Source of the DNA: Aradus depressus
Taxonomy: Eukaryota; Arthropoda; Insecta; Hemiptera; Aradidae
Assembly (NCBI GenBank): GCA_963662175.1
Contig: OY759223.1
Span: forward strand, 19,631,460-19,695,459
DNA length: 64,000 bases
Direction of reading: 5' to 3'
Shown here: piece by piece, positions 54,167 through 63,725 of the stretch
How the letters are laid out: every line of letters begins with the position of its first letter
Numbering within the stretch: position 1 is the first letter of the stretch
Position numbers and translations under genes: made by a program
Notes under the pieces: model-generated
The model's database searches: none
Seen by the model: only the letters and a program-made list of their open reading frames with translations
What the model was told of the DNA's origin: nothing

Positions 54167-55492
54167 ATGAAACCCGGCGTTTCGAAACGTGAACAATCTA
54201 ATAATTTAACTAATCAAAATTCTAACCTTGCCAAGCAAATAAACAATGTAGCCGGAACAGGTGAGATGATATCCACTTTTTTACCTGCTAAGAGGCAGCT
54301 CACTTCAAGCTATGAGGACTCTGGGATATCAATGGCAGTAGATGGAGGCCAAGTAGTCCCTGATAACAGAGCCATCTCCCAGGAGCCTCAGCTGAAGAGG
54401 AACCGATATACTCTACATATAACACCCACACCAACGCCAACACAGAACAGATATGAGCCACTTCTCACTCTCCAAGACGGACAGGAGACAACCCAACCGA
54501 CAAAGCCGGACGGACAGCCTACCCCTAACAGACAGACCAAGATCCCTCCCATCTTTCTTTGTGAGGCTGATAATTATCAACTGGTTATTACCGAGTTGAA
54601 AAGTTTGATTTGTTCGCCGTTTGAAACCAAACAGTGCAACAAAAAAATAAAGATCAGCCTCACAACGACTGATGACTACCGCAAAGTGACGAAATTTTAT
54701 GACGACAATAAGGTGAAATACTACACCTTCGTCAACCCCGAGGACAGGAAACTCTCCGTAATTATACGGGGAGTTCCTTACTCACTGACCGACACAGAAA
54801 TAACAGACGAACTGACCCCGACATACCCTGTTATAAAAGTGACCCGGATCCTGAACCACGATAGACGCCCCACACCCCTCTGTGCAGTTGAGCTGGAGAA
54901 CACCCCATCTGGAGAGGCCATCTTCCAACTGACGCGGCTCTACTATACAGTTGTCAAAGTGGAGCCACGCCGACGTTCCAACCGTGTCGTGCAGTGCACA
55001 AACTGCCAATCTTTTGGTCATACCAAAAACTTTTGCCGACTGGACCCCAAATGTGTGAAGTGCGGGGAGGACCACCACTTCACAGCATGCCCCTCCAGAC
55101 AGAAGAAGGTAGACTCTCCCAAGTGTGCCAACTGCCAGGGCAACCATCCAGCCAGCTACAGAGGGTGTGCTTCCTACAAGACATACGTAGACAGGACTAC
55201 CAGACAGACCCAACCTAAACGACAAGATCCCCCCAATGCACCACCCAAAGGACAACCCCCAAGACGGACCCCGGACCGACCGAACAGCTGGTTCGACCAA
55301 AGTAGACCCCGACCCTTCCAACCTCGACCTCAACCTAACTTACCCAGCAACCAAGACAACCAACCAGCTAACGACATTACTGACCTCACCAATACACTAA
55401 TCACCTTTCTCAAACCATTCATCCCTATCATAAAATCATTTTTATCTAATCTCCTCACCCAAGTATTTTCATTTAACAATGGTGGACCCTAA
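54167..55492 (+). CDS. LINE-2 ORF1: gag-like RNA-binding protein with CCHC knuckles
   Basis: 441 residues from the ATG at 54167 (the frame is open from 54125, but only with a GTG). Disordered, Thr/Pro-rich N-terminus; RRM-like/PRE_C2HC region around residues 125-265 (KIPPIFL; LSVIIRGVPY; LTRLYYTVVKVEP). Three knuckles: CTNCQSFGHTKNFC, CVKCGEDHHFTAC and CANCQGNHPASYRGC. Basic, Gln/Pro/Arg-rich tail with a hydrophobic amphipathic end. Same architecture as the LINE-1 ORF1. The last 14 bases overlap ORF2 in another frame. Confidence 0.92.
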   Translation: MKPGVSKREQSNNLTNQNSNLAKQINNVAGTGEMISTFLPAKRQLTSSYEDSGISMAVDGGQVVPDNRAISQEPQLKRNRYTLHITPTPTPTQNRYEPLLTLQDGQETTQPTKPDGQPTPNRQTKIPPIFLCEADNYQLVITELKSLICSPFETKQCNKKIKISLTTTDDYRKVTKFYDDNKVKYYTFVNPEDRKLSVIIRGVPYSLTDTEITDELTPTYPVIKVTRILNHDRRPTPLCAVELENTPSGEAIFQLTRLYYTVVKVEPRRRSNRVVQCTNCQSFGHTKNFCRLDPKCVKCGEDHHFTACPSRQKKVDSPKCANCQGNHPASYRGCASYKTYVDRTTRQTQPKRQDPPNAPPKGQPPRRTPDRPNSWFDQSRPRPFQPRPQPNLPSNQDNQPANDITDLTNTLITFLKPFIPIIKSFLSNLLTQVFSFNNGGP

Positions 55493-58178
55493 TTTAAATA
55501 TTTTTCTTAATTTATCCATCCTTAACTGGAACGCTGACGGTATAAAAAACAGACGAACGATACTCTCGGACTTTTTAACTCGCTACGACATCGACATCAT
55601 TTGTATCACAGAAACTCACCTCTATAATACCGACAGATTCAAGTTGAAAGGGTACACCATATACAGACAAGACAGACAAACCAGATTTGGAGGCGTCGCT
55701 GTTTGTATAAAAAGGAACCTCGCACACTCTCAGCTTCTCTTACCCACACTTCAACAGCTGGAAGCCGTTGGGGCCACACTCACACTCGACAACAACAGAA
55801 CACTTAACATAATCTCAGCATATCACCGACCAGGCATCAGAATTCACCAGACAGATTTTGAACACATTTTCACTGGGGGGCCGACCATATTACTAGGGGA
55901 CCTAAATAGTAAAAACACAATTTGGGGATGTAGACGGACAAACAACAACGGGACAAGACTATTAAACATAATTAATAACCTGGGCGTACAGATATCAGCA
56001 CCGGACGAACCGACATTTTATCCTACACAACAGAGATACCTCCCAGACATCCTGGACATTGGACTAGTACAAAATTTTACTTTGCCCCTTTATCACGAAC
56101 CACTGACAGAACTCGACTCAGACCATCTTCCAGTCGTGTGTACCTTCAAAGTGAACCCGAAACAGGCAGAACATCTGCCAAGACTGATACAGGGGAAAAT
56201 AGATTGGGACGCGTTTAGATGGGAGTTGGACAAAAACATAGACATCCCTTTGCATTACGACAATACTGAAGACATAGACGACTCACTGAAATATTTCACT
56301 CAAGCTATTTACACCTCGATACACAATTCAACATATAACCACTACAAGGACCAACGCAACATCCAACAAAACAAGACCCCTACACGCATACTTAACATGA
56401 TACACGACAAAAATACACTCCGTAAACACTGGCAACGAACACGCGATCCACAAGAGAAACGAGAGCTGAACCGACTGACGAGAGTAATAAGATGGGAATT
56501 GGACAATGACAGAATCAACAGATACCGACAATACACCAGCGACTTCACACCTGGAGACAGCAACCTTTGGAAGGAAACACGACGCCTCCTCCGACAAGAC
56601 CCCGGCCTCCCGCCCCTGACAGACGGACAGACTACTGTAACAACGGACAAAGACAAGAGTGAGCTAGTGGCTCAACACCTTGAACAGAAATTCAGAACTC
56701 ATGACACACAAGATCACGAAATACTCCACACAGTCCACGAATTTCTTTCCACTCCACTCCACACCGCAGAACCACACATACAGTACACGAACCCATCCGA
56801 AATCACACTGTACATTCAGAGACTCCCCAACAAGAAGGCCCCTGGTGAAGACCTCATCCCCAACATCGTCCTGAAAAACCTGCCTCCAAAAAGCATCGCA
56901 TATCTGACAGGGCTGTTCAATGGCTGTTTAAGGAGAGGATACTTTCCTGACACGTGGAAAAATGCATTCGTGGTTGTATTTCATAAGCAAGGCAGGCCGA
57001 AACAAGACCCCGAAAGCTATAGGCCAATAAGTCTTTTAAACTCAATGTCTAAACTTTTCGAAAAGATAATTTATAAAAGACTTCTTCAATGTTTAGAAGG
57101 CACCATACCGTCCCACCAGTTTGGGTTCAAAGCCAAGCACTCGGCGGTTCAGCAGCTCCAACGGGTGACCGAAATGATCGTCCATGGCTTTGAGGCGAAG
57201 ACATACACTGCCGCCGTATTTTTGGATGTAGCCGCAGCCTTCGACACCGTTTGGCATGAGGGGCTGATATATAAACTGAAGAAAAGCCTGGCACCCAGAT
57301 ACATTGTTCAACTTATTACGTCTTTTCTCCACGGCAGAACATTTCAAGTTAAAGTGGGCAACGCAATGAGCACTCAGAAAAGAATAAGAGCCGGGGTCCC
57401 TCAAGGTGATATTTTGAGCCCTCTACTTTTCAATTTGTTCATGCAAGACATCCCCGAAATTCCCACGGCAACATTAGCCACCTATGCCGATGACACAATG
57501 ATCGCCTGTCAGCATGGTGTCCTCTCCGTCGCCATTGAACAGCTCCAGGAAGCCCTGACAGAAGTTTCTCACTGGTTTTCAAAATGGAGGCTCAAACTGA
57601 ACGCAGGGAAGACCGAAGCCAAAATTTTCACTCTTCGCAGATTCTCCATAGAAGAACAAATCAAGCTGCAAATTGATGACCTCCCGATTCTCTGGAATCC
57701 TAAGGACCAGGGTGTGCGCTATCTTGGAGTACTTTTAGATACACGACTCACATGGAAACTACACGTTAACAGAAAACTACAGCTAGCATATTCACGACTT
57801 AACACCCTCTACCCTCTCATAAACAGAAACACGCCACTTAAACACACGTGTACTATTCTGCTATACAAGACACTCCTACTTCCACTTCTAACATATGCCT
57901 GCCCAGTCTGGATCGGTACCAGCAACACTAACATGAAACGACTACAAACATTCCAGAATAAAGTACTCCGAATAGCAACAAACGCACCCTGGTTTGTCAG
58001 GAATCACAAAATCCACGAAGAATTGGGTGTTCCTCTTTTTGCAGCTCACATCGAGAAACTAGTGAAGAACCACCACGAAGCCCTTGTGCATTGTTCCGGG
58101 GCTGTACACTACAGTCTAGGAGCGCCTACTCCTGGGAGGCGACTCAAACAAAGACTGTACCAGGACTTCCTATTTTAA
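55479..58178 (+). CDS. LINE-2 ORF2: APE endonuclease and reverse transcriptase
   Basis: 899 residues, intact. Endonuclease: NWNADG (16-21), ITETHL with E45, LLGDLNSKN, and SDHLPVV. Reverse transcriptase: SYRPISLLNS, FGFKAKHSAVQQ, motif A VFLDVAAAFD with D583, GVPQGDILSPLL, and YADD at 669-672. C-terminal ...NAPWFVRN as in LINE-1. Begins with an ATG 14 bases before the end of ORF1, in the +1 frame relative to it, so it is likely translated by re-initiation or leaky scanning rather than as a fusion. Minus-strand frames here are shadows. Confidence 0.95.
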   Translation: MVDPNLNIFLNLSILNWNADGIKNRRTILSDFLTRYDIDIICITETHLYNTDRFKLKGYTIYRQDRQTRFGGVAVCIKRNLAHSQLLLPTLQQLEAVGATLTLDNNRTLNIISAYHRPGIRIHQTDFEHIFTGGPTILLGDLNSKNTIWGCRRTNNNGTRLLNIINNLGVQISAPDEPTFYPTQQRYLPDILDIGLVQNFTLPLYHEPLTELDSDHLPVVCTFKVNPKQAEHLPRLIQGKIDWDAFRWELDKNIDIPLHYDNTEDIDDSLKYFTQAIYTSIHNSTYNHYKDQRNIQQNKTPTRILNMIHDKNTLRKHWQRTRDPQEKRELNRLTRVIRWELDNDRINRYRQYTSDFTPGDSNLWKETRRLLRQDPGLPPLTDGQTTVTTDKDKSELVAQHLEQKFRTHDTQDHEILHTVHEFLSTPLHTAEPHIQYTNPSEITLYIQRLPNKKAPGEDLIPNIVLKNLPPKSIAYLTGLFNGCLRRGYFPDTWKNAFVVVFHKQGRPKQDPESYRPISLLNSMSKLFEKIIYKRLLQCLEGTIPSHQFGFKAKHSAVQQLQRVTEMIVHGFEAKTYTAAVFLDVAAAFDTVWHEGLIYKLKKSLAPRYIVQLITSFLHGRTFQVKVGNAMSTQKRIRAGVPQGDILSPLLFNLFMQDIPEIPTATLATYADDTMIACQHGVLSVAIEQLQEALTEVSHWFSKWRLKLNAGKTEAKIFTLRRFSIEEQIKLQIDDLPILWNPKDQGVRYLGVLLDTRLTWKLHVNRKLQLAYSRLNTLYPLINRNTPLKHTCTILLYKTLLLPLLTYACPVWIGTSNTNMKRLQTFQNKVLRIATNAPWFVRNHKIHEELGVPLFAAHIEKLVKNHHEALVHCSGAVHYSLGAPTPGRRLKQRLYQDFLF

Positions 58179-58486
58179 ACCCTTAATTTTCTTATATATT
58201 TGTGTATAGCACCTTTTTTTTGCTGGTCCAAATAAATTTTGTTGTTGTTGTTGTTAATTATAATATTGTACCTATTTTTTTTCATTACATTTTGTTATTT
58301 TAATAAATTGTATTATAATAACATTGTCTTATTATTTCATGTCTGATATCTATCGCTAAAAATTATGAACACTACTTTAAAGCCCGACGTTATTTTATTT
58401 TGAACCATCTATGCGGCCCGCGAACGTATTTGCACACTAAAGTTTGGCCCGCAACATGTCAAAGGTTGCCCATACATGCTTTAGGG

Positions 58487-59220
58487 TCTCAGGAAAGCTA
58501 TCTTTCATTAAACTGCCATATTGAAAAACTCCGACTTTTAGCTCAAATTCGTCTCCACAATATCAATAGAAATTTTAGGATATTACTTGGAGGGTTTAGA
58601 TATGAGTTTTGTCCTGAAAGTGTCTGCAGGCTCTGTACCTTAGATGAAAAGGACAATCTCATACACTTCTTGTTCTATTGTCCCTCTTTGTGTATCCCCA
58701 GGCAAACATTTCTCCACAATTATCTCACCAATAGACCAGAATATTACTCAAAAACATTTGTGCATATTTTAAATAATTTAGAAGTTAAAATTAACAATTT
58801 ATTTTTATTTTTTACTGTTGCGTTGAAAATAAAGATTAATATAATTTAATTTGTTGCATGTAAGATGGATATATATATATTTTATATTTATTATTATATT
58901 TTCATTTATTTATTCATGTTAACGTCATATCTTGTTTTATATAATTTTTGAATTGTTTCTTCTACCCTGGTTGCTTGCACTATTCATATTTAAAGAACAT
59001 CTCAATTTTTACTATTTCAATATTATTGGTATATTTTTATTTAATTGTTATATTGCTTATTATGCACAATTCTTTATATATATATATATATATATTTTTA
59101 TTTTTATTTTATTTTATATACTTAACTATAAGAATATTTATTTTGTAAAGAAAAAAAAAAAAACACTCATTGCCATAGAGGTTGTAATCTTTTGTGCAAT
59201 AAAAGTTTATCTATCTATCT
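58487..59220 (+). pseudogene. LINE C-terminal fragment, right piece, with (TATC)n tail
   Basis: Continues the frame of 53513-53574: ...SQESYLSLNCHIEKLRLLAQ, then VCRLCTLDEKDNLIHFLFYC + PS, the C-x2-C...H...C motif of non-LTR C-termini. The stop is at 58849. The rest is AT-rich 3' UTR ending in gcaataaaagtttatctatc repeats. The last G-repeat bases (gattaattct) follow, so this LINE had itself inserted in the G-repeat. Confidence 0.78.
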
Positions 59221-59415
59221 AATCGATTAATTCTTTCTGGGGAAGTACATTGCAGGCGATTTACCTACTTTTTCTTTGATGTGTGTCTTTTGCATTGGTC
59301 TTGGGTCCATAAAAAAGTTTTGTATCATTTTATTTTATTTTTTTTTAGATATTTCACTGAATAGCTTATAACAAAACAAACAGAACACAAATTGATCTTC
59401 AAAACATCTCTTTAC

Positions 59416-59509
59416 CTTGTGCAACGTTTCAGGAAATGATTTAAATAGTATCCAAAACAGTGGGGACAGACGTCGAACAGTTCTGTATCTGGTCTTTGAT
59501 CTACGGAAT
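59416..59509 (-). CDS. Candidate internal coding exon with a Cys/His cluster
   Basis: Minus strand: acceptor-like tatatttttaccaag, 94 bases open in one frame (two bases, 30 codons, two bases), donor gtaaag. Reads SVDQRPDTELFDV then CPHCFGYYLNHFLKRC, giving C-x2-C-x6-H-x4-C, plausibly a zinc-binding site. The surrounding 59275-59600 is not repeat-like. No family is recognised, and the exon's partners are not identified. Confidence 0.35.
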
Positions 59510-59745
59510 CTTGGTAAAAATATAAAATTTGAGTTTAAACAGTTGTAATGAACCGTCTCATATGGCTCTTTTTTTTTGTTTACAGTTATTCCAAGTTAGA
59601 ACAGGTCTGTTCGCACGTTGGCGTCAGGAGAGAGCTAATGTAAGTAAAAAAAAAAAAAAAACGAAAGAAATGTAAGCAATTTGCGCGGGAAGTACTATAA
59701 AAACTGGCGGGAGTAGGAGGCGGTGGAATGTGGATGTGAGGGCGG

Positions 59746-60003
59746 CAACGACATCTAACGATAACTAACCTGCATCCAAGACTGTTCTAGAGGGGAAATA
59801 CGCGGGTTACTAGAAGATATGGACCGACCATAACTCCATCAGAGGTCTATTGAGTCATCGAGCTTTATGGCACTGAATCTAGTCTCAACGACATCTAACG
59901 ATAACTAACCGGCATCCAAGACTGCTCTGGAGGGAAAATACGCGGGTTATTAGAAGATAGCCTGATGGAGCTACCTTCTAGTAACCCGCGTATCTAGTCT
60001 CAA
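59746..60003. repeat. 140-bp tandem duplication with an inverted end
   Basis: caacgacatctaacgataac occurs at 59747 and 59886 (period 140), each followed by a matching tail (tacgcgggtta-tagaagata). An inverted copy of that tail (ttctagtaacccgcgta) stands at 59978. Confidence 0.88.
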
Positions 60004-60084
60004 CGACATCTATTCTCGATTATCCGTGTTCACGATTAACCGTGGTGTATAAACAGTAAGTACAGGTGCCTAGAAACTTAAAGA

Positions 60085-60286
60085 CAGAGCAGAGTGACAA
60101 TGATGACAGTTTTGGCGATAAAGAAGAAAACATTCAGACAAGTCAAGTAATGGAAGGAGTTGATGTCCTACTAAACTTCTGCGAACAGGAAAATTTTGAA
60201 CTACAGACGTCATGAATTTGAGAAAAATTAGAACTGAAATAAGGAAAATCATTTCAAATCGCAAAAAACAAAGAAGGATTACTTCA
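60085..60286 (+). pseudogene. C-terminal tail of a Tigger/jerky-type transposase
   Basis: Reads SDNDDSFGDKEENIQTSQVM, EGVDVLLNFCEQENFEL, then after a stop and frame change MNLRKIRTEIRKIISNRKKQ to a stop. An acidic patch followed by a helical, basic end is typical of the C-terminus of these transposases. Catalytic domain absent. Confidence 0.55.
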
Positions 60287-60320
60287 TAATTCAAGCCCTG
60301 ACAATGTACACACATATGTA

Positions 60321-60663
60321 GGTTAGGTTAGGTTTTATGACATGCCCGGGCTTTAACTACGAGGTCATATCGCCTACTACCAGAGCGCTCTTTCGTCACT
60401 CTGGTGGACATGAGCCCGACTCTACTGTGGGAGACATAAATTTTGCCAACCCTAAATTTTTATTCACCTAGAGCAGGTGTCTTTAGCGAGTACCTGACAT
60501 CATACAGGCTCGGGACCATCGCTTAACGTCCCATCCGAAGAATGGCGTGCTTACGTTTATTTTACCTCCCAGATAAAATAAACTAAGGGCCTCGTTCGGG
60601 TTTCGAACCCACGTTCTTGAGCTCAGCAGACAAGCACGCATGCCACTGAGCTATCGGCGACCT
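60321..60663 (-). repeat. SINE-A full-length copy with TTAGG-type tail (minus)
   Basis: Tail ggttaggttaggttttatga, head gagctatcggcgacctc. Flanking duplication is weak (acatatgta / catgaatgta). Confidence 0.9.
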
Positions 60664-61000
60664 CTACATGAATGTAATTCTTTAAATAAAAAGTGTTTCG
60701 ATTAACCGTGGTTTTCATTTATCCGTGTGACTTCCCCATTACCCCGCATAATCCAGGTTCTATTGTATGTAACTAATCTTGCCAAAAAATTTAAAAATGT
60801 GCAATTTCGTGTAAAATAAAATTTATGTATATTAATCAGGATAATTCGTAAAAATAAATTGTTATTTAATGATTTAAAGCAAGCGAAAAAAAAATGCAAT
60901 TACACGGGATTCCGGGCTCTATAACGAATGTTAACAGGTATTCGTGTTCGAGTAGTAGAGGCTTCAGATATAGTTGTATGTAATGTTTATGTAGAGTAAA

Positions 61001-61147
61001 ATGTGGTTTGATATATCCACGGTTGGTTGGAATGTGGAGGAAGTGAAGAGGGGCACACATCCGGCAGATTCCTGGTCGCCACCCAACCGAGCAGAAGAAC
61101 AACACTCCCTCTTCTCGACACAGGTCTCTCATTATTCGTCCTATTAA
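61001..61147 (+). CDS. Candidate short coding frame or first exon, unknown
   Basis: ATG in context taaaATGT, 48 residues. It reads MWFDISTVGWNVEEVKRGTH, then a Ser/Pro/Glu-rich stretch, and a possible donor cacag/gtctct after codon 41 (61123). GC-richer than its surroundings. A longer minus-strand frame (61132-60866) overlaps it and is AT-driven. Product unknown. Confidence 0.22.
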   Translation: MWFDISTVGWNVEEVKRGTHPADSWSPPNRAEEQHSLFSTQVSHYSSY

Positions 61148-61359
61148 TTGATATAAATATCGTCTTTCAGATGCAAAAACATTATTTCATATTTAGCTTG
61201 GCATTTTTATTATCTTGAGTCCCTCCTTAGATATTCCTCCTATAAAGTCTTTCGGAATTTTTAAAAATATTTTCATTATTTTTTATTAATAATTTTCTCA
61301 TTTTAAACTATTGATTTAATTTATTACTTTCTTATATCTTTTAGTATTCTTTACGATTG

Positions 61360-61640
61360 TAATCGTGCAAAAATACGAGATCGAGTTTTCAACGTATCAA
61401 GGCCCTTTGAATATATTTTAACCATTTCTGCGATAATCTGTTTCTGTGCATCTGTGTGTATATGATTGGAATTTTGTGTGCGCTCAAAACTCATCGACTA
61501 TTCTAGCATTGAACTTGATATTTGAGAGGAAGATGTCACATGTACTAAAATAAATCTGAATCGATTTTGGCCGAAATGAGGAGAAAATTGAGACCACATT
61601 ATTTAATTAGGCCATTAGGTACATTTTACAACATCCCGGT
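61360..61640 (+). repeat. Dispersed repeat F
   Basis: Second, longer copy of the 25370-25640 repeat. Sequence 61640-62000 is AT-rich; the ccaaaatatcgtagtggatg block near 61833 resembles the founder unit of the 90-bp array. Confidence 0.5.
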
Positions 61641-62004
61641 TATATTTAAAGCCTATTCGAAAATCTCTTAAAATATAAGTAGTACCGAAAACTAAAATGC
61701 ACATTTTATATTCAGTACGATTTTTCGAAGATCTCCCGGTTTGGAAAAAAATTTATCTCAAAACCATTTCTTTAAAAGTTATTGTTTGTCTATATTTCAC
61801 ACATTGTGACAAAATAACGTCCCAAAATATCGTAGTGGATGAAGACACTTCTGGGAGAATTTAAAAAAATATTTATAATAATTCCAAATTATAATTAAAT
61901 ACTGTTGTATTTATTATTATTTTTTCTTCCTATCTAGCCTATATTGTTACAATTTTTTGCTGTTGATGTAAATATTGAAAATAAAGGGGCGCAACGAATT
62001 ATAA

Positions 62005-62205
62005 AATAAACTTAAGCACGCCGTCCTTCGAATGGGACGTTAAGCGAAAGTCCCAAAATGTACCATGTCAGATACTCATCAAATGAATAAACCTGGCTTG
62101 GCAAAATTTAGGACTCATGTCCACCAGAGCAACGAAAGAACACTCTGGTAGTAGGCATTATGACCTCGTAGTTAATGCCCGGGCATGAGTCACAATTACT
62201 ACCTA
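62005..62205 (+). repeat. SINE-A body fragment
   Basis: aaacttaagcacgccgtcct to cgggcatgagtcacaatta; no head. Bases 62205-62930 are very AT-rich with no gene. Confidence 0.8.
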
Positions 62206-62929
62206 ACTATTGAAAAATAATAAAGAATAAATACTAGATTATATTATAATCTATTATTTATTCTTTATTATTTTTTTTTCACTCAATGTTTATATTCCGA
62301 CTGTAATTTTATTGATAGTTTATGTTTCCCGGTTAGTCCACGATGTTTCGGCAGAACAAAAACAATTATTTATATATAAAAGTCTTATATATATTTATAA
62401 TTTGTATATAAAATTCTTTTTTCAATATTCATATTTCCAACATATTCCAACCTATCATGAAATTTGATTTCTTCATTCCTTATGGTCAAGAAGACACCTT
62501 GAATACAACATCGAATTGAGGACAATTTTCCAAACTAAAAAACCCAAAACACTTGATACAAACGACTAAAATTTATAAATTGTATTTATTTATTTTTATT
62601 ATTAATATTTTTTCTTTTTCTTTCTTCTCTATATTTCCCACATTAGGACGAAATATCGTATAATTTAAAATATATTTCTATAATAAAAGTTGTATCTATT
62701 GTATTTATTAGTATTATAATTTATTTTATATTATTTATATTGTCTATTATTTAAATAACATTACTTATTTTTGATTTATTTGATATTAACGTTTTTCTGG
62801 CAATATTCAGAATTAAACAATAAAGAGAAAATGATATTTACAAAGGGTACTAACGCTGCTTGACTAGTTGCCTCCATGCCTCGCCACTGGTCCCCAGAAT
62901 TTAATAGAAAAAACTGAAGTATCAGTTAT

Positions 62930-63110
62930 TAGACCTAAATTTTGCCTATCTAGGTTTATTCACCTAGGATAGGGATCTTTAACGAGTACCTTACATCGCA
63001 CAAACTCGAAACCATCGTTTAACATCCCATCCGAAGGACGGCGTGCTCAATGTTTTTTCATCTTACAGATAAAAAATCTAAGGGCCTCGGCCGGGTTTCG
63101 AATCGCCTTG
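62930..63110 (-). repeat. SINE-A fragment
   Basis: From ctaaattttgcctatctagg to cggccgggtttcgaatcg (B-box region, minus strand). Confidence 0.75.
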
Positions 63111-63201
63111 AGATGGTTTCTACCTGACTCTACCAAATCATGAACTTTCATTAAAACACGAATAGTTGATGTCTTATTTGGTATTAAATTGTGAACTATC
63201 C

Positions 63202-63400
63202 TCAAAATATTCTGAAGTTTAGTATGAAAGGAATATGGAAGAGATCTTGAAGGGGTGGGGGGTGGGGAGAGGGTGAAGAATTCCATAAGAGAGCAGATGT
63301 GTGGATAATAGAAGGATTGGGAACTGAGCAGCTGTCCAGAGAGGGCCACCTGTCTAGGACATATGGCAAGCCACATCGTCCTGGCATGGCTTGCGTCTAG
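63202..63400 (-). other. Open frames of unknown origin, possibly a LINE remnant
   Basis: Two overlapping minus-strand frames; one contains SIIHTSALLWNSSPSP, faintly like the end of some LINE ORF2 proteins. Too weak to call a gene. Confidence 0.2.
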
Positions 63401-63433
63401 GGATCTGAGTACCCGTCCAACCTGGGTGTAGGA

Positions 63434-63490
63434 CAGGCATGGGCAAACTACTGTCCTTGGGCCAGATGCGGCCTGCCGAGCTTCTCAAGG
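63434..63490 (+). mobile_element. Single hAT end
   Basis: caggcatgggcaaactactg followed by gggccagatgcggcctgcc, the start of a hAT element of the same broad type as 53575. The other end is not in the window. Confidence 0.55.
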
Positions 63491-63531
63491 CCGCTCATAG
63501 AAGGATTCTAAATTCTATATTCTAGATGTTC

Positions 63532-63564
<33 letters not shown>

Positions 63565-63725
63565 ACATATATATTATTAAGTTGGCAGAGACGCAAATTT
63601 TTTTTTTTTCTTTTGAATCAGAAGTTTAAAAAACAAGAAATTTTGTTAAAAATCATCAAATTTCTGATCGATTACGTAACTTCCCATATACTTCATACAG
63701 CTGGGAACGTAAAAAAGGTATATAC

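Larger units (their letters stand above)
54024..58253 (+). mobile_element. LINE-2: complete Jockey-type non-LTR retrotransposon, 4.23 kb
   Basis: Bounded by a perfect 13-base duplication ttaattataatat (54011-54023 and 58254-58266). 5' UTR about 140 bases starting gacagctgttttggc, ORF1, ORF2, then a 75-base 3' UTR with ccaaataaatttt and a (GTT)n tail instead of poly(A). Both frames are intact, so it may be active. Its proteins are clearly related to, but distinct from, those of LINE-1. Confidence 0.95.
53575..58478 (+). mobile_element. hAT remnant holding LINE-2
   Basis: Ends catatgtgggcaac and complement of gttgcccatacatg (12 of 14 match), flanked by the 8-base near-duplication ctttgggg / ctttaggg (53567-53574, 58479-58486). 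Without LINE-2 the element is about 660 bases. Subterminal ggcccgc words on both sides match hAT elements related to GTF2IRD2-like transposases. Confidence 0.8.
60005..60770 (+). mobile_element. Tigger-like relic with a SINE inside
   Basis: Left side cgattatccgtgttcacgat, right side ccgcataatccaggttctat, with gattaaccgtgg words near both ends. The ends are decayed and boundaries are approximate. A coding remnant (60085-60286) supports the class. Confidence 0.55.

Noticed and set aside
54782..55333. 183-codon minus-strand frame within LINE-2 ORF1
   Set aside because: Shadow of a GC-richer coding region; the plus strand has knuckles and family architecture.
60866..61132. 88-codon minus-strand frame
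   Set aside because: No domain, AT-driven composition in its second half, and it competes with a better plus-strand frame; left undecided and not annotated as a gene.
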